A stretch of 64,000 nt of DNA. It comes from Pseudomonas allokribbensis. Its GTDB lineage: Bacteria > Pseudomonadota > Gammaproteobacteria > Pseudomonadales > Pseudomonadaceae. The notes under the pieces were generated by a model that ran no database searches, was not told where the DNA came from, and saw only the letters and a program-made list of their open reading frames with translations. The position numbers and the translations under genes were made by a program. Within the stretch, counting starts at the first letter, position 1, and each line of letters begins with the position of its first letter. The stretch lies in contig NZ_CP062252.1 of assembly GCF_014863605.1 (NCBI RefSeq), positions 5,619,501-5,683,500 of the forward strand. Reading direction: 5' to 3'. Positions 8,755-20,984 of the stretch are shown here, piece after piece.

Positions 8755-9259
8755 GAACGGTTTCTCCGGATTTCTTGGATTTGAACATGTCCAGTGCCAG
8801 CATCACCGCACCCACGGTGATGGCGCTGTCGGCGAAGTTGAACGCCGGGAAGTACCAGCGGTTCTGCCAGTGCACCAGAATGAAATCGATCACATGCCCC
8901 AGGGCAATGCGGTCATACAGATTGCCCAGCGCGCCGCCCAGCACCAATGCCAGTGCGACGGCCAGCCAGGTTTCGTTGCGGCCCAGGCGTTTGAGCCAGA
9001 CCACCAGCACCGCACTGACCACGACCGCGATCAGGGCGAACAGCCAGCGCTGCCAGCCGGAGCTGTCAGCCAGGAAGCTGAATGCCGCGCCCGTGTTGTA
9101 GGCCAGGGTCCAGCTGAAGTAATCGGGAATGATCACGATCTGCTGGTACATCTCGAGCTTGCCTTCGAAGTAGAACTTGCTGGCCTGGTCAATGACCAGA
9201 ACCAGCAAGCTCAACCAGAGCCAGCTCAGCCGTCCGAAACGGCCAACGGCATTAGGCAT
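8747..9259 (-). CDS. lspA: Lipoprotein signal peptidase LspA
   Basis: Inner-membrane aspartyl protease (signal peptidase II) that removes signal peptides from prolipoproteins after Lgt modification. It is 170 residues with four predicted membrane helices. The catalytic Asp pair is in GHVIDF (D125) and NFADSAI (D144), and the conserved NxxDR-type segment is GNLYDRI. It overlaps the ileS stop by 8 bp and the fkpB start by 8 bp, so it belongs to one operon. Globomycin is the classic inhibitor of this family. Several lipoproteins in this window are likely substrates. Confidence 0.97.
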   Translation of the reverse strand: MPNAVGRFGRLSWLWLSLLVLVIDQASKFYFEGKLEMYQQIVIIPDYFSWTLAYNTGAAFSFLADSSGWQRWLFALIAVVVSAVLVVWLKRLGRNETWLAVALALVLGGALGNLYDRIALGHVIDFILVHWQNRWYFPAFNFADSAITVGAVMLALDMFKSKKSGETVHD

Positions 9260-12083
9260 AGTGACGAACCTCGCCGGCGCCGTCGATGTTGTCCACGCAA
9301 CGGCCGCAGATTTCCGGATGCTCCGGGTTCACGCCGACGTCTTCACGGCAGTGCCAGCAACGGGCGCATTTCGGGAAGGCCGATTTGACGATCTTCAGCT
9401 TCAGGCCGCTGACTTCAGTAGCCACTGCATCGGCAGGAGCCTGCACGAACGGCGCAACGCTGGCGGTCGAAGTAATCAGAACGAAGCGCAGCTCGTTGCT
9501 CAGTTTGGCCAGGTCGGCGCTCAGGTCGTCTTCGGCGAACAGCGTCACTTCGGCCTGCAGGTTGCCACCCACGGCCTTGGCCGCGCGCTGGATTTCCATC
9601 TCTTTGTTGACCGCCACCTTCACTTCCATGATGCGATCCCAGTAGGCGCGACCCAGCTCGAAGCCTTCCGGCAGCTCGGTCAGACCTTCGTACCAGGTGT
9701 TGAGCATCACCGATTCGTTGCGCTCGCCCGGCAGGTATTGCCACAGTTCGTCGGCGGTGAATGCCAGGATCGGTGCGATCCAGCGCACCAGCGCTTCGGA
9801 GATGTGGAACAGCGCGGTCTGGCACGAACGACGGGCCTTGCTGTCGGCGCCGGTGGTGTACTGGCGATCCTTGATGATGTCGAGGTAGAAACCACCCAGC
9901 TCCTGAACGCAGAAGTTGTGGATCTTCGAGTAGACGTTCCAGAAACGGTATTCGCCGTAGTGCTCTTGCAGCTCGCGTTGCAGCAGCAGGGTGCGATCCA
10001 CCGCCCAGCGATCCAGCGCCAGCATGTCTTCGGCTGGCAGCAGGTCGGTGGCCGGGTTGAAACCGGTCAGGTTGGAAAGCAGGAAGCGCGCGGTGTTACG
10101 GATACGACGATAGGCGTCCGCACTGCGCTGCAGGATCTGCTCGGATACGGCCATTTCGCCGGAGTAGTCGGTCGAAGCGACCCACAGACGCATGATGTCG
10201 GCGCCCAGGGTGTCGTTGACTTTCTGCGGCGCGATCACGTTGCCCAGGGACTTGGACATCTTGCGGCCGGACTCGTCCACGGTGAAACCGTGGGTCAGCA
10301 GCTCGCGGTACGGCGCGTGGTTGTCGATGGCGCAACCGGTCAGCAAGGACGAATGGAACCAGCCACGGTGCTGGTCCGAACCTTCCAGGTACAGGTCGGC
10401 GCGCGGGCCGGTCTCGTGGCCCATCGGGTGCGAACCGCGCAGGACGTGCCAGTGCGTGGTGCCCGAGTCGAACCAGACGTCGAGGGTGTCGCTGATCTTG
10501 TCGTACTGCGGGGCTTCATCACCCAGCAGTTCGGCAGCGTCGAGTTTGAACCAGGCTTCGATGCCTTCGACTTCAACGCGCTTGGCGACTTCTTCCATCA
10601 GCTCGACGGTACGTGGGTGCAGCTCGCCGCTTTCCTTGTTCAGGAAGAACGGGATCGGCACACCCCAGTTGCGCTGACGGGAGATGCACCAGTCCGGACG
10701 GTTGGCGATCATCGAGTGCAGACGAGCCTGGCCCCAGGCCGGAACGAACTTGGTTTCTTCGATGGCTTTGAGCGAGCGCACACGCAGGGTGTCGCCGCTG
10801 ACCGGCTCTTTGTCCATGCCGATGAACCACTGCGCCGTAGCGCGGTAGATCAGCGGGGTCTTGTGACGCCAGCAGTGCATGTAGCTGTGTTCGATGACGG
10901 TGGTGTGCAGCAGCGCACCGACTTCGGTCAGTTTGTCGACGATGGCCGGGTTGGCCTTCCAGATGAACTGGCCGCCGAAGAACTCCAGCGACGGCACGTA
11001 AACGCCGTTGCTCTGTACCGGGTTGAGGATATCGTCGTTGACCATGCCGTACTTCTTGCAGGTCACGAAGTCATCCACGCCGTAGGCCGGGGCGGAGTGA
11101 ACCACGCCGGTGCCGGCGCCCAGTTCCACGTAGTCGGCCAGGTACACCGGCGACAGACGGTCGTAGAACGGGTGACGGAAATTGATCAGTTCCAGCGCCG
11201 AACCCGGAGCGGTCGCCAATACAGTGCCTTCGACGCCGTAACGGGTCAGGCAGGATTCGACCAGCTCTTCAGCCAGCACCAGCAGCTTGTCGCCGACATC
11301 AACCAGTGCGTAGTTGAATTCAGGGTGAACGTTCAGCGCCTGGTTGGCCGGGATGGTCCACGGAGTGGTGGTCCAGATCACGATCGAAGCCGGTTTGCTC
11401 AACGACGGCAGACCGAACGCGGCGGCCAGTTTGGCCTCGTCAGCGATCGGGAACGCGACGTCGATGGTCGAGGACTTCTTGTTCTCGTACTCGACTTCAG
11501 CCTCGGCCAGGGCCGAACCGCAATCGAAGCACCAGTTCACGGGCTTCAGGCCCTTGAACACGAAACCGCCCTTGACGATTTCGGCGAGGGCACGGATTTC
11601 ACCAGCCTCGTTCTTGAAGTCCATGGTCTTGTACGGGTTGGCGAAGTCGCCCAGCACGCCGAGACGGATGAATTCGGTCTTCTGCCCTTCGATCTGCTCG
11701 GTGGCGTAGGCACGGCACAGTTCGCGGGTCTTGTCCGCGCCCAGGTTCTTGCCGTGGGTCACTTCAACCTTGTGCTCGATCGGCAGGCCGTGGCAATCCC
11801 AACCTGGAACGTACGGCGCGTCGAAGCCCGACAGGGTCTTCGAGCGGATGATCATGTCCTTGAGAATCTTGTTCAGAGCGTGACCGATGTGGATCGTGCC
11901 GTTGGCGTACGGAGGGCCGTCGTGCAGGACGAACTTCGGACGATCCTTGCCAATCTCGCGCAACTTTCCGTACAGGCCAATACTGTCCCAGCGCTGCAGG
12001 ATCTGCGGTTCGCGCTGTGGCAGGCCGGCCTTCATTGGGAAGGCGGTGTCCGGAAGGTTTAGCGTGGCTTTATAGTCGGTCAT
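9252..12083 (-). CDS. ileS: Isoleucyl-tRNA synthetase
   Basis: Class Ia aminoacyl-tRNA synthetase of 943 residues, full length. The HIGH signature is [13 protein letters not shown] near the N-terminus and the KMSKS loop is [10 protein letters not shown]. An editing (CP1) domain lies between them, and the C-terminal zinc finger is [12 protein letters not shown]...CGRCV. The zinc-finger, bacterial-type form is the ordinary housekeeping enzyme, not the mupirocin-resistant eukaryote-like IleS2 found in some pseudomonads. It sits between ribF (13 bp upstream) and lspA (overlap) in the ribF-ileS-lspA-fkpB-ispH operon. Confidence 0.98.
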   Translation of the reverse strand: MTDYKATLNLPDTAFPMKAGLPQREPQILQRWDSIGLYGKLREIGKDRPKFVLHDGPPYANGTIHIGHALNKILKDMIIRSKTLSGFDAPYVPGWDCHGLPIEHKVEVTHGKNLGADKTRELCRAYATEQIEGQKTEFIRLGVLGDFANPYKTMDFKNEAGEIRALAEIVKGGFVFKGLKPVNWCFDCGSALAEAEVEYENKKSSTIDVAFPIADEAKLAAAFGLPSLSKPASIVIWTTTPWTIPANQALNVHPEFNYALVDVGDKLLVLAEELVESCLTRYGVEGTVLATAPGSALELINFRHPFYDRLSPVYLADYVELGAGTGVVHSAPAYGVDDFVTCKKYGMVNDDILNPVQSNGVYVPSLEFFGGQFIWKANPAIVDKLTEVGALLHTTVIEHSYMHCWRHKTPLIYRATAQWFIGMDKEPVSGDTLRVRSLKAIEETKFVPAWGQARLHSMIANRPDWCISRQRNWGVPIPFFLNKESGELHPRTVELMEEVAKRVEVEGIEAWFKLDAAELLGDEAPQYDKISDTLDVWFDSGTTHWHVLRGSHPMGHETGPRADLYLEGSDQHRGWFHSSLLTGCAIDNHAPYRELLTHGFTVDESGRKMSKSLGNVIAPQKVNDTLGADIMRLWVASTDYSGEMAVSEQILQRSADAYRRIRNTARFLLSNLTGFNPATDLLPAEDMLALDRWAVDRTLLLQRELQEHYGEYRFWNVYSKIHNFCVQELGGFYLDIIKDRQYTTGADSKARRSCQTALFHISEALVRWIAPILAFTADELWQYLPGERNESVMLNTWYEGLTELPEGFELGRAYWDRIMEVKVAVNKEMEIQRAAKAVGGNLQAEVTLFAEDDLSADLAKLSNELRFVLITSTASVAPFVQAPADAVATEVSGLKLKIVKSAFPKCARCWHCREDVGVNPEHPEICGRCVDNIDGAGEVRHYA

Positions 12084-12096
12084 TTAAGGCTCTTCA

Positions 12097-13035
12097 TTAG
12101 CGATGGGCGCTAGGTGCGGCTAGTGCACGGGCGGCGGCGACATCCGCGCTGATCGCCGTTTTCAATGCCTCCAGGGAGGCGAAACGCTGCTCTTCACGCA
12201 GCTTCTGGTGGAAAACCACCGTCAAACGCCGGTCATACAGATCGCCGGCAAAATCTAAAAGGTGGACTTCAAGGTGGGCCTTGCCATCACCTTGCACCGT
12301 GGGCCGCACGCCGATATTGGCGACGCCGGGCCAAGTCTTGCCGTCGATGTCGACGTCGACCAGGTAAACCCCGGTGAACGGCACGCGACGGCGCTTGAGT
12401 TGAATGTTGGCAGTGGGCGTACCCAGTTGCCGGGCCAGTTTCTGGCCATGCAGCACGCGACCGGCAATCCGGTACGGGCGGCCGAGCAGACGCTCAGCCA
12501 GAGCAAAATCGGCGGCGGCCAACGCATTGCGCACCTGAGTGCTGCTGACACGAATGCCGTCCAGCTCGACGGTTTGCGCGGCCTCCACGGTAAACCCGTG
12601 AACCTGCCCGGCCTGCAGCAGAAAATCGAAATCGCCGAGACGGTCGCAGCCGAAACGGAAATCGTCACCGACTTCCAGATGCTGCACGCCGAGGCCATCA
12701 ACGAGGATGGTGTCGACGAATTCACTGGCGCTGAGTTTGCTCAGGCGCTGGTTGAAGGCCAGGCACAAGACCCGGTCAACACCTTCGGCGGCCAGCAGTT
12801 GCAGCTTGTCGCGCAACCGGGCCAGACGCGCCGGAGCGGTCTCCGGGGCAAAGAATTCCCGTGGCTGCGGCTCGAAAATCACCACGCAGCTGGGTACGCC
12901 CAACTCGAGCGCACGCTCACGCAGTCGGGCCAGGATGGCCTGGTGACCACGGTGAACACCGTCAAAGTTGCCAATAGTGGCGACGCAGCCCCGATGCTGG
13001 GGGCGCAAGTTGTGAAGGCCTCGAACCAGCTGCAT
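12097..13035 (-). CDS. ribF: Bifunctional riboflavin kinase / FAD synthetase RibF
   Basis: Converts riboflavin to FMN and then FAD. I choose the ATG at 13035 (MQLVRGLHNLRPQHRG, 312 residues), the usual family N-terminus; ATGs at 13053 and 13110 are also in frame. The N-terminal nucleotidyltransferase domain has GNFDGVHRGHQA and the flavin-binding segment LSKLSASEFVD. The C-terminal kinase domain begins at GRPYRIAGRVLHGQKLARQLG, with the TPTAN motif that binds ATP-Mg. It is followed by ileS after 13 bp and preceded by murJ on the same strand. Confidence 0.96.
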   Translation of the reverse strand: MQLVRGLHNLRPQHRGCVATIGNFDGVHRGHQAILARLRERALELGVPSCVVIFEPQPREFFAPETAPARLARLRDKLQLLAAEGVDRVLCLAFNQRLSKLSASEFVDTILVDGLGVQHLEVGDDFRFGCDRLGDFDFLLQAGQVHGFTVEAAQTVELDGIRVSSTQVRNALAAADFALAERLLGRPYRIAGRVLHGQKLARQLGTPTANIQLKRRRVPFTGVYLVDVDIDGKTWPGVANIGVRPTVQGDGKAHLEVHLLDFAGDLYDRRLTVVFHQKLREEQRFASLEALKTAISADVAAARALAAPSAHR

Positions 13036-13164
13036 AACGCGCTTCTTGCTCATAAAGTGGCCGATTATAACCACACCCGGCGGCAGACGACAGGCAACAC
13101 CGTAACCCAAAGTGATCGAGCCGACAAAACTGCCGGCTCAAGCCCGTTTATCAAGGATAAAACC

Positions 13165-14703
13165 TCAGCTCAACGCCTTGCGATTGAAGTCGCGCAGGCG
13201 GAAACCTAGCAGCAGCAACATGCCGAAATACGCCACCACGCCGGCAACCACCAAGGCGCCCAGGCGCAGGAAGCGTTCCAGCATGTGGCCCTGATCCCAC
13301 GCGGGCATGAAATGCATGCCGATCAACAGCACTACCGACATCACCGCCACGGCGACCACCAGCTTGAAACCGAACTTCAGCCAGCCCGGCTGCGGTTGAT
13401 ACATCTGCTGCTTGCGCAGTTGATAGAACAGCAGCCCGGCGTTCAGACAGGCACCGGCGCTGATCGCCAACGCCAGCCCGGCGTGCGCCAGCGGGCCGAT
13501 CAGCACCAGGTTGAACAACTGCGTGACCACCAGGGTGAAAATTGCGATTTTTACCGGCGTGCGGATGTTCTGTTGCGCGTAGAAGCCTGGCGCCAGCACT
13601 TTGATCACGATAATGCCGAGCAGACCGACAGAGTAGGCAATCAACGCGCGCTGGGTCATGGCTGCGTCAAACCCGCTGAACTGGCCGTACTGGAACAGCG
13701 AAACCGTCAACGGCTCGGCCAGAATCCCCAGCGCCAAAGCACACGGCAACACCAGTACGAAGCACAGGCGCAGGCCCCAGTCGAGAATTCGCGAGTACTC
13801 GTGACGGTCCTTGCTGGCGTAGGTCTTGGCCAATGTCGGCAGCAAAATCGTGCCCAGCGCCACACCCAGCACGCCGGACGGCAATTCCATGAGGCGGTCG
13901 GCGTAGTACATCCACGACACCGAGCCCGCCACCAGAAACGAAGCGAAGATAGTGTTGATGATCAGGGAAATCTGGCTGACCGAGACACCGATGATCGCCG
14001 GCAACATCTGTTTCATCACCCGCCAGACACCGGTATCGCGCAGATTCAGGCGTGGCAGCACCAGCATGCCGATCTTTTTCAGGTGCGGCAGTTGATAGAG
14101 CAACTGCGCCAGACCGCCAACCAGCACCGCCCAGCCGAGCGCCATGACCGGTGGATCGAAGTACGGCGTCAGGAACAGCGAAAACACGATCATGCTGACG
14201 TTGAGCAGGGTCGGCACGAACGCCGGCACCGAGAAACGGTTCCAGGTATTGAGAATCGCACCCGCCAGAGATGACAGGGAGATCAGCAATATATAGGGGA
14301 AGGTCACTCGCAGCAGGTCAGAGGTCAGCTGGAATTTTTCCGGTGTGTTGGCAAAACCGGGGGCCGTGGCCCAGATCACCCAGGGCGCGGCAATCATGCC
14401 CAGCGCCGTCACCAGCGCCAGAACCAGCGTCAGAAGTCCCGTCACATAGGCAATGAAGGTGCGAGTCGCCTCCTCACCCTTCTGACTTTTGTATTCGGCA
14501 AGAATCGGCACAAACGCTTGGGAAAATGCACCCTCGGCGAAGATTCGCCGCAGCAGATTGGGCAGTTTGAAAGCGATGAAGAAGGCGTCTGTCGCCATTC
14601 CGGCGCCGAATGTACGCGCAATGAGCGTGTCGCGGACAAACCCGAGAATCCGGGAAAGCATCGTGATAGAGCTGACGGCGGCCAACGATTTGAGCAGATT
14701 CAT
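13165..14703 (-). CDS. murJ: Lipid II flippase MurJ
   Basis: Inner-membrane MOP-superfamily flippase of 512 residues with about 14 predicted helices; it moves lipid II across the membrane for peptidoglycan synthesis. The N-terminus [33 protein letters not shown] is the characteristic MurJ start, and the conserved central-cavity region [22 protein letters not shown] follows with its Arg residues. It lies upstream of ribF and diverges from rpsT, as in P. aeruginosa. Confidence 0.96.
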   Translation of the reverse strand: MNLLKSLAAVSSITMLSRILGFVRDTLIARTFGAGMATDAFFIAFKLPNLLRRIFAEGAFSQAFVPILAEYKSQKGEEATRTFIAYVTGLLTLVLALVTALGMIAAPWVIWATAPGFANTPEKFQLTSDLLRVTFPYILLISLSSLAGAILNTWNRFSVPAFVPTLLNVSMIVFSLFLTPYFDPPVMALGWAVLVGGLAQLLYQLPHLKKIGMLVLPRLNLRDTGVWRVMKQMLPAIIGVSVSQISLIINTIFASFLVAGSVSWMYYADRLMELPSGVLGVALGTILLPTLAKTYASKDRHEYSRILDWGLRLCFVLVLPCALALGILAEPLTVSLFQYGQFSGFDAAMTQRALIAYSVGLLGIIVIKVLAPGFYAQQNIRTPVKIAIFTLVVTQLFNLVLIGPLAHAGLALAISAGACLNAGLLFYQLRKQQMYQPQPGWLKFGFKLVVAVAVMSVVLLIGMHFMPAWDQGHMLERFLRLGALVVAGVVAYFGMLLLLGFRLRDFNRKALS

Positions 14704-14873
14704 TGAAGGAATTTGTGCCTGTCGATAAACAGCAGGCGAACAATGCGCCTACTTGTGCGATACTCCGCGCCGCAACAGCACAGAGCCAAAGCTCGCGAGT
14801 TTACAGGTCACACGCCGGAAAGAAATATCCCGTCGCACCACACCTACCACTTAGCGGAACGTTTCAAGCGCCC

Positions 14874-14902
14874 TTGACAAGACTTCAACTCATCGGCATG
14901 AT
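14874..14902 (+). promoter_or_regulatory. Sigma-70 promoter of rpsT
   Basis: A consensus -35 TTGACA (14874-14879) is followed after 17 bp by CATGAT (14897-14902) and leads to the rpsT start about 55 bp downstream. The rest of the 252-bp murJ/rpsT gap shows no gene. Confidence 0.65.
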
Positions 14903-14955
14903 TCGCGGCCTATTTTGTTTGCTATTTCCTAAAAAGTCTTTCGAGGAGCTCGACG

Positions 14956-15228
14956 GTGGCCAACTCACCTTCCGCCAAAAAACGTGCAAAACAGGCTGAG
15001 AAGCGTCGCAGCCACAACGCCAGCCTGCGTTCCATGGTTCGTACCTACATCAAGAATGTAGTTAAAGCCATCGACGCAAAAGACGCTGAAAAAGCTCAAG
15101 CTGCATACGTTCTGGCTGTGCCAGTTATCGACCGTATGGCCGATAAAGGCATCATCCACAAGAACAAGGCTGCTCGTCATAAGAGCCGTCTGAATGGCCA
15201 CGTCAAGGCACTGAAAGAAGCTGCCTAA
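14956..15228 (+). CDS. rpsT: 30S ribosomal protein S20
   Basis: A 90-residue basic protein that binds 16S rRNA. It starts at GTG ([21 protein letters not shown]), the normal S20 N-terminus, with a GAGGAG-like site just upstream. The sequence is Lys/Arg/Ala rich and helical throughout, including [15 protein letters not shown] and the terminal [18 protein letters not shown]. It is a single-gene unit with its own promoter and a strong terminator. Confidence 0.98.
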   Translation: MANSPSAKKRAKQAEKRRSHNASLRSMVRTYIKNVVKAIDAKDAEKAQAAYVLAVPVIDRMADKGIIHKNKAARHKSRLNGHVKALKEAA

Positions 15229-15242
15229 GCGACGTAGTCATT

Positions 15243-15273
15243 AAAAAACCGACCTCAGGGTCGGTTTTTTATT
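15243..15273 (+). terminator. Rho-independent terminator of rpsT
   Basis: CCGACC (15249-15254) pairs with GGTCGG (15259-15264), flanked by A and T runs, 14 bp after the rpsT stop. Confidence 0.92.
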
Positions 15274-15300
15274 GCCTGCGATTTGCTGAAAACAACGCAA

Positions 15301-15334
15301 AAAAAAAGAGGAGCCAACCGGCTCCCCTTTTTAT
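15301..15334 (-). terminator. Rho-independent terminator of creA
   Basis: Read on the minus strand, GGAGCC (15320-15325 side) pairs across AACC with GGCTCC, followed by a seven-base T run (complement of 15301-15307). It lies just past the creA stop. Confidence 0.85.
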
Positions 15335-15345
15335 TTACGTCCAAA

Positions 15346-15810
15346 TTAATGGACTGGCGCCCACGGCAGAATCGGGATCGCTGTCACCGCATTCTGCGGA
15401 CCACCCTCGATCAGGCGATCGCTATAGACCAGATACACCAGCGTATTACGCTTCTTGTCGAGGAAACGCACCACCTGCATGGTCTTGAACACCAACGAAG
15501 TGCGCTCCTTGAACACCTCTTCGCCATCCTTCAACTCACCCTTGAAGTTGATAGAACCGACCTGACGACAAGCAATGGACGCCTCGGCACGATCCTCGGC
15601 CAACCCCAAGCCACCCTTCACGCCACCAGTCTTGGCGCGCGACAGATAACAGGTCACACCCTCGACTTTCGGATCATCGAACGCCTCGACCACAATCCGG
15701 TCGTTCGGCCCGACAAACTTGAACACCGTCGATACCTGGCCGATTTCCTCGGCCGAGGCCAGCAATGGCAACGCCATCAGCAAGCCCAACAATCCTTTTG
15801 CCATGCGCAT
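15346..15810 (-). CDS. creA: CreA family periplasmic protein
   Basis: A 154-residue secreted protein of the CreA family, of unknown biochemical role. I take the ATG at 15810 ([20 protein letters not shown], a clear signal peptide); an in-frame TTG at 15825 would only add five residues. Family landmarks are [26 protein letters not shown] and the Cys-containing [13 protein letters not shown] and ASIACRQVG, which could form a disulfide in the periplasm. It follows proB by 11 bp and is closed by a terminator. Confidence 0.88.
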   Translation of the reverse strand: MRMAKGLLGLLMALPLLASAEEIGQVSTVFKFVGPNDRIVVEAFDDPKVEGVTCYLSRAKTGGVKGGLGLAEDRAEASIACRQVGSINFKGELKDGEEVFKERTSLVFKTMQVVRFLDKKRNTLVYLVYSDRLIEGGPQNAVTAIPILPWAPVH

Positions 15811-15821
15811 TGCGCGTTTCC

Positions 15822-16940
15822 TCAAACAAGAATCAGGTTGTCACGGTGAACCAGTTCCGGCTCAGCCATGTAACCCAGCAAACCGACAATCGCATCTGAC
15901 GACTGACCGATGATTTTTTGTGCTTCCAGCGCGCTGTAGTTGGCCAGGCCACGGGCGATTTCTCGACCGTCCGGCGCCACGCAAACCACCATCTCGCCGC
16001 GACGGAAACTGCCCTGCACCAACTTGACACCAACCGGCAGCAAACTTTTGTTGCCCTGGGACAACGCCGAGACCGCACCATCATCCAGCACCAGCGTGCC
16101 ACGGGTTTGCAGATGCCCGGCCAGCCACTGCTTGCGTGCCGCCAGCATCCCGCGCTCAGGCGACAGCAACGTACCGATTCGCTCGCCCGCTTTCAGACGA
16201 TCGAGCACTCGCTCCAGACGCCCACCGACAATGATGGTGTGCGCCCCGGAACGGGCCGCCAGACGCGCCGCGCGCAACTTGGTCTGCATGCCACCACGAC
16301 CCAACGCGCCACCAGTGCCACCCGCCACCGCATCCAGGCTCGGATCATCGGCGCGCGCCTCGTAAATCAATTGCGCGTCGGGATTGTTGCGCGGATCGGC
16401 ATCGAACATGCCGTCGCGATCCGTCAGGATCACCAGCAGATCAGCCTCGACCAGGTTGGCCACCAGCGCAGCGAGCGTGTCGTTGTCGCCGAAACGGATT
16501 TCGTCGGTGACCACAGTGTCGTTTTCGTTGATCACCGGGATGACCTTCAGCTCGACCAGCGCACGCAAGGTGCTGCGGGCGTTCAGGTAGCGCTTGCGAT
16601 CGGACAGGTCGTCGTGAGTCAGGAGAATCTGCGCGGTGTGCCGGCCATGCTCGGCAAAGCTCGATTCCCAGGCCTGCACCAAGCCCATCTGACCGATTGC
16701 AGCAGCGGCCTGGAGCTCGTGCATCGCACTGGGTCGTGCGGTCCAGCCCAAGCGGCTCATGCCGGCCGCCACCGCCCCGGAGGACACCAGCACCAACTCG
16801 ACGCCAGCCTCATGCAAGGCCACCATCTGCTCGACCCAGACACCCATTGCCGCGCGATCAAGCCCCTTGCCATCCGCTGTCAGCAAAGCGCTGCCGATCT
16901 TCACGACCCAACGCTGCGCACCTGTCACTTTGCTCCGCAT
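15822..16940 (-). CDS. proB: Glutamate 5-kinase ProB
   Basis: First enzyme of proline synthesis; phosphorylates glutamate to glutamyl-5-phosphate. 372 residues with the ATG at 16940 ([20 protein letters not shown]); an ATG nine bases upstream is also in frame. The amino acid kinase domain shows [27 protein letters not shown] and [15 protein letters not shown]-terminal PUA domain follows (from about residue 280). It lies downstream of obgE on the same strand, as is common in pseudomonads, but a terminator separates the two. Confidence 0.97.
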   Translation of the reverse strand: MRSKVTGAQRWVVKIGSALLTADGKGLDRAAMGVWVEQMVALHEAGVELVLVSSGAVAAGMSRLGWTARPSAMHELQAAAAIGQMGLVQAWESSFAEHGRHTAQILLTHDDLSDRKRYLNARSTLRALVELKVIPVINENDTVVTDEIRFGDNDTLAALVANLVEADLLVILTDRDGMFDADPRNNPDAQLIYEARADDPSLDAVAGGTGGALGRGGMQTKLRAARLAARSGAHTIIVGGRLERVLDRLKAGERIGTLLSPERGMLAARKQWLAGHLQTRGTLVLDDGAVSALSQGNKSLLPVGVKLVQGSFRRGEMVVCVAPDGREIARGLANYSALEAQKIIGQSSDAIVGLLGYMAEPELVHRDNLILV

Positions 16941-17033
16941 CATCTTCAACCTTAGCTTGAGGGCAGCGCGACCCAGCGCTGCCCGTGACGTTATTCGTGG
17001 TTATTCGTGACCAACGATCGATTTCCAGATACT

Positions 17034-17066
17034 AAAACGCCGCTCGATTGAGCGGCGCTTAAGTTT
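17034..17066 (-). terminator. Rho-independent terminator of obgE
   Basis: GCCGCTC (17039-17045) pairs with GAGCGGC (17050-17056) around a GATT loop; on the minus strand a T run follows. It lies 12 bp past the obgE stop. Confidence 0.85.
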
Positions 17067-17077
17067 ACTTCAACGAA

Positions 17078-18340
<1,263 letters not shown>

Positions 18341-18448
18341 TCAAGACATAAGACTCTTGCAAAAATGAGCGCAGCGACCCCAATCCACGACCTGCATCGC
18401 ACGCCGGCAGCCCATACAAACAGCTTTGCAAGAGACTCACCCCACAAA

Positions 18449-18482
18449 CGAAAAAGCCCCGTCGCAAGACAGGGCTTCTCCA
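18449..18482 (-). terminator. Terminator of rplU-rpmA
   Basis: On the minus strand GCCC-GTC pairs with GAC-GGGC (18456-18475, one mismatch), followed by a T run (complement of 18451-18455). It lies 13 bp after the rpmA stop. Confidence 0.75.
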
Positions 18483-18494
18483 GCACTCTCGCAG

Positions 18495-18752
18495 TTAGGC
18501 TGCGATTACGCTCACGTAACGACGACCGAAGGCGCCTTTTACTTCAAACTTGATCACGCCTTCGATTTTCGCGAAGAGGGTGTGATCTTTACCCATGCCA
18601 ACGCCGTAACCAGCGTGGAATTGGGTGCCGCGCTGACGCACGATGATGTTGCCGGCCTTGATGACCTGGCCGCCATACATCTTCACGCCAAGGCGTTTGG
18701 CTTCTGAGTCGCGACCGTTACGGGTACTACCACCAGCTTTTTTGTGTGCCAT
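18495..18752 (-). CDS. rpmA: 50S ribosomal protein L27
   Basis: An 85-residue protein near the peptidyl transferase centre. The start [20 protein letters not shown] is the exposed N-terminal tail that contacts tRNA; there is no extra N-terminal peptide of the Firmicute type that needs Prp cleavage. The core [23 protein letters not shown] and [14 protein letters not shown] is complete. It lies 34 bp after rplU in the conserved rplU-rpmA-obgE order. Confidence 0.98.
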   Translation of the reverse strand: MAHKKAGGSTRNGRDSEAKRLGVKMYGGQVIKAGNIIVRQRGTQFHAGYGVGMGKDHTLFAKIEGVIKFEVKGAFGRRYVSVIAA

Positions 18753-18786
18753 GAGTCAATTCTCCTAGTGAGGAATTAGGCTGAAA

Positions 18787-19101
18787 TTAAGCCTGAATAC
18801 CGGTGATTTTGATCTCGGTGTACCACTGGCGGTGGCCCATACGCTTCATGTGGTGCTTACGACGACGGAACTTGATGATGCGAACTTTATCGTGACGACC
18901 TTGGGAGATCACTTCAGCCACAACGGTAGCGCCAGCAACAACTGGAGCGCCGATATTCACGTCGTCGCCATTGGCAACCAACAGAACGCGATCAAAAGTT
19001 ACGGATTCGCCAGTAGCGACTTCCAGTTTTTCGATCTTCAGGTATTCACCTGGTGCAACTTTGTACTGCTTGCCACCAGTAACGATTACTGCATAAGACA
19101 T
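18787..19101 (-). CDS. rplU: 50S ribosomal protein L21
   Basis: A 104-residue L21 protein. The start at 19101 gives [21 protein letters not shown], the normal N-terminus; the longer frame up to 19317 is only upstream read-through. The C-terminal basic RNA-binding segment [21 protein letters not shown] is intact. It heads the rplU-rpmA unit and diverges from ispB across a 239-bp region that must hold both promoters; I see no other gene there. Confidence 0.98.
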   Translation of the reverse strand: MSYAVIVTGGKQYKVAPGEYLKIEKLEVATGESVTFDRVLLVANGDDVNIGAPVVAGATVVAEVISQGRHDKVRIIKFRRRKHHMKRMGHRQWYTEIKITGIQA

Positions 19102-19340
19102 GGTATTTCTCCGATAATCCTGCTCACCCAGCTCTTTATAAGAAGAGGTATTGGCTGGCATGGCTGCATTGGGCTGGAGGCCCGATTGCAATTGCGTAAG
19201 GCAGGTGCTGCCCAGGAAGTTCAGGGTGCGCGATTGTACGCAAGCTACAAGAGTCATGCAAGTGGCCGTCCATCGCGCCTTGACAGGCCCGGACGTGGGT
19301 CCTAGCATGCCGCGCAACCCTTCTGGAGCACCTGTCGCTG

Positions 19341-20309
19341 ATGCAACCCCAAGCTTTCTACCGCGCGGTGGCGGACGATTTTAGCGCCGTCGACGGCATC
19401 ATCAAGAAGCAGCTGACTTCCCGAGTGCCGCTGGTATCGAAAATCGGCGATTACATCACGTCGGCCGGCGGAAAACGCCTGCGTCCTTTATTGGTGCTGC
19501 TGTGTGGCAAGGCCCTGGGTCGCGAAGGCGACGACATGCGCCTGCTGGCCGCCACCATCGAATTCCTGCACACCGCCACCCTGCTGCATGACGACGTGGT
19601 CGACATGTCCGGCATGCGCCGTGGCCGTTCGACCGCCAACGCCATGTGGGGCAACGCCCCAAGCGTGCTGGTCGGCGATTTCCTGTACTCGCGCTCGTTC
19701 GAAATGATGGTCGAACTGGGTTCGATGCCGGTGATGAAGATCCTGTCCCAGGCCACGCGCATCATCGCCGAAGGCGAAGTGCTGCAGTTGTCCAAGGTTC
19801 GCGACGCCAGCACCACCGAAGAAACCTACATGGAAGTCATCCGCGGCAAGACCGCGATGCTTTTCGAAGCGTCGACCCACAGCGCCGCGGCACTGGCCGG
19901 TGCGACCGCCGAGCAGAGCGAAGCCCTGCGCACCTTCGGTGATCACCTGGGCGTGGCGTTCCAACTGGTCGACGACCTGCTCGACTACAAGGGCGACGCC
20001 GAAACCCTGGGCAAGAACGTCGGTGACGATCTGGCCGAAGGCAAGCCGACCCTGCCGCTGATCTACACCATGCGCGAAGGCACGCCGGAGCAAGCCGCAC
20101 TGGTACGCCAGGCGATCCAGAAAGGCGGGATCGAAGACCTGGAAAGCATCCGCATCGCCGTGGAAGCATCCGGTTCGCTGGAATACACCGCACAGCTGGC
20201 CCGTGACTATGTGGCCCGTGCGATCAAGTGCCTCGAAACGCTGCCGGCCAGCGAATACCGCGATGCACTGGTTGAGCTGAGCGAGTTCGCGGTCGCCCGC
20301 ACGCACTGA
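19341..20309 (+). CDS. ispB: Polyprenyl (octaprenyl/nonaprenyl) diphosphate synthase IspB
   Basis: Trans-isoprenyl diphosphate synthase of 322 residues that makes the ubiquinone side chain. The first aspartate-rich motif is [18 protein letters not shown] (FARM) and the second is [11 protein letters not shown] (SARM), with KPTLPLIY after it. [12 protein letters not shown] near the N-terminus is the IPP-binding block. Pseudomonads generally make ubiquinone-9, so nonaprenyl product is likely but cannot be read from the sequence. It diverges from rplU, the standard arrangement. Confidence 0.95.
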   Translation: MQPQAFYRAVADDFSAVDGIIKKQLTSRVPLVSKIGDYITSAGGKRLRPLLVLLCGKALGREGDDMRLLAATIEFLHTATLLHDDVVDMSGMRRGRSTANAMWGNAPSVLVGDFLYSRSFEMMVELGSMPVMKILSQATRIIAEGEVLQLSKVRDASTTEETYMEVIRGKTAMLFEASTHSAAALAGATAEQSEALRTFGDHLGVAFQLVDDLLDYKGDAETLGKNVGDDLAEGKPTLPLIYTMREGTPEQAALVRQAIQKGGIEDLESIRIAVEASGSLEYTAQLARDYVARAIKCLETLPASEYRDALVELSEFAVARTH

Positions 20310-20325
20310 TCAACGCCGCATCATC

Positions 20326-20362
20326 AAAAAACCGCAGCCTCCGTCGGAGCCTGCGGTTTTTT
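20326..20362 (+). terminator. Rho-independent terminator of ispB
   Basis: A long stem starting ACCGCAG (20331) and ending CTGCGGT (20357), with A run before and six T after, 17 bp past the ispB stop. Confidence 0.92.
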
Positions 20363-20434
20363 GTTGCCTGCCATCTGCAGCTAAAACCTTATACAATGTG
20401 CGACTTTTAACGACCCCCTCTCCAAGGAGCCTTA

Positions 20435-20776
20435 GTGAGCACGTTGCCACCCTGCCCGAAATGCAATTCCGAATACACCTACGAAGACGGCACCCAACTG
20501 GTATGCCCGGAGTGCGCCCACGAGTGGTCTGCCGGCGGCGAAGCCGAAGTGGCGTCCGATGATGCCGTGAAGAAAGACTCGGTCGGCAACGTCCTGCAGG
20601 ACGGCGATACCATCACCGTGATCAAGGACCTGAAGGTCAAGGGCACCTCGCTGGTGGTCAAGGTCGGCACCAAGGTCAAGAACATCCGCCTGTGTGACGG
20701 CGACCACGACATTGACTGCAAGATCGACGGCATCGGCCCGATGAAACTCAAATCCGAGTTCGTCAGAAAAGTCTGA
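20435..20776 (+). CDS. phnA: PhnA/YjdM family zinc-ribbon protein
   Basis: A 113-residue protein of the YjdM/PhnA family. It starts with GTG after an AAGGAG site. The N-terminal zinc ribbon is [13 protein letters not shown]...CPECAHEW and the C-terminal PhnA domain includes [15 protein letters not shown] and [18 protein letters not shown]. The name comes from an old link to alkylphosphonate use in E. coli; no phosphonate genes are nearby and the true role is unknown. A TATACAAT box at 20390-20397 is a candidate -10. Confidence 0.85.
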   Translation: MSTLPPCPKCNSEYTYEDGTQLVCPECAHEWSAGGEAEVASDDAVKKDSVGNVLQDGDTITVIKDLKVKGTSLVVKVGTKVKNIRLCDGDHDIDCKIDGIGPMKLKSEFVRKV

Positions 20777-20938
20777 ATATGCTGTCTTCCATCCCGCGCC
20801 CGCCGCGGGATGGAGCTTCGCCCTCCCCTCCGCCTCGCCAGCAAATCCACGCAGTAGCCAAACGCCAGTCGTTTTGACCTTACGCAATCTTTACCCGCAA
20901 AAAATCACAAACCGCCAATAGACGCTTGCTATTTGACG

Positions 20939-20957
20939 AATAAGAATTATTCTCATT
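20939..20957. promoter_or_regulatory. Fur box upstream of the small gene at 20985
   Basis: On the minus strand TGAGAATAATTCTTA (20941-20955) matches the 7-1-7 Fur consensus TGAGAATnATTCTCA with one mismatch. It lies 28 bp before the ATG at 20985. Repression by Fur-iron is the natural reading. Confidence 0.75.
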
Positions 20958-20984
20958 GAAACCCTTTCAATGGAGACGAGAACC

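Noticed and set aside
9177..12062. 961-codon plus-strand open frame opposite ileS
   Set aside because: It is an antisense shadow of a certain gene, with composition typical of reverse frames in GC-rich DNA. The same holds for long frames opposite morA, the Lon-like gene, ettA, gdhA and cstA.
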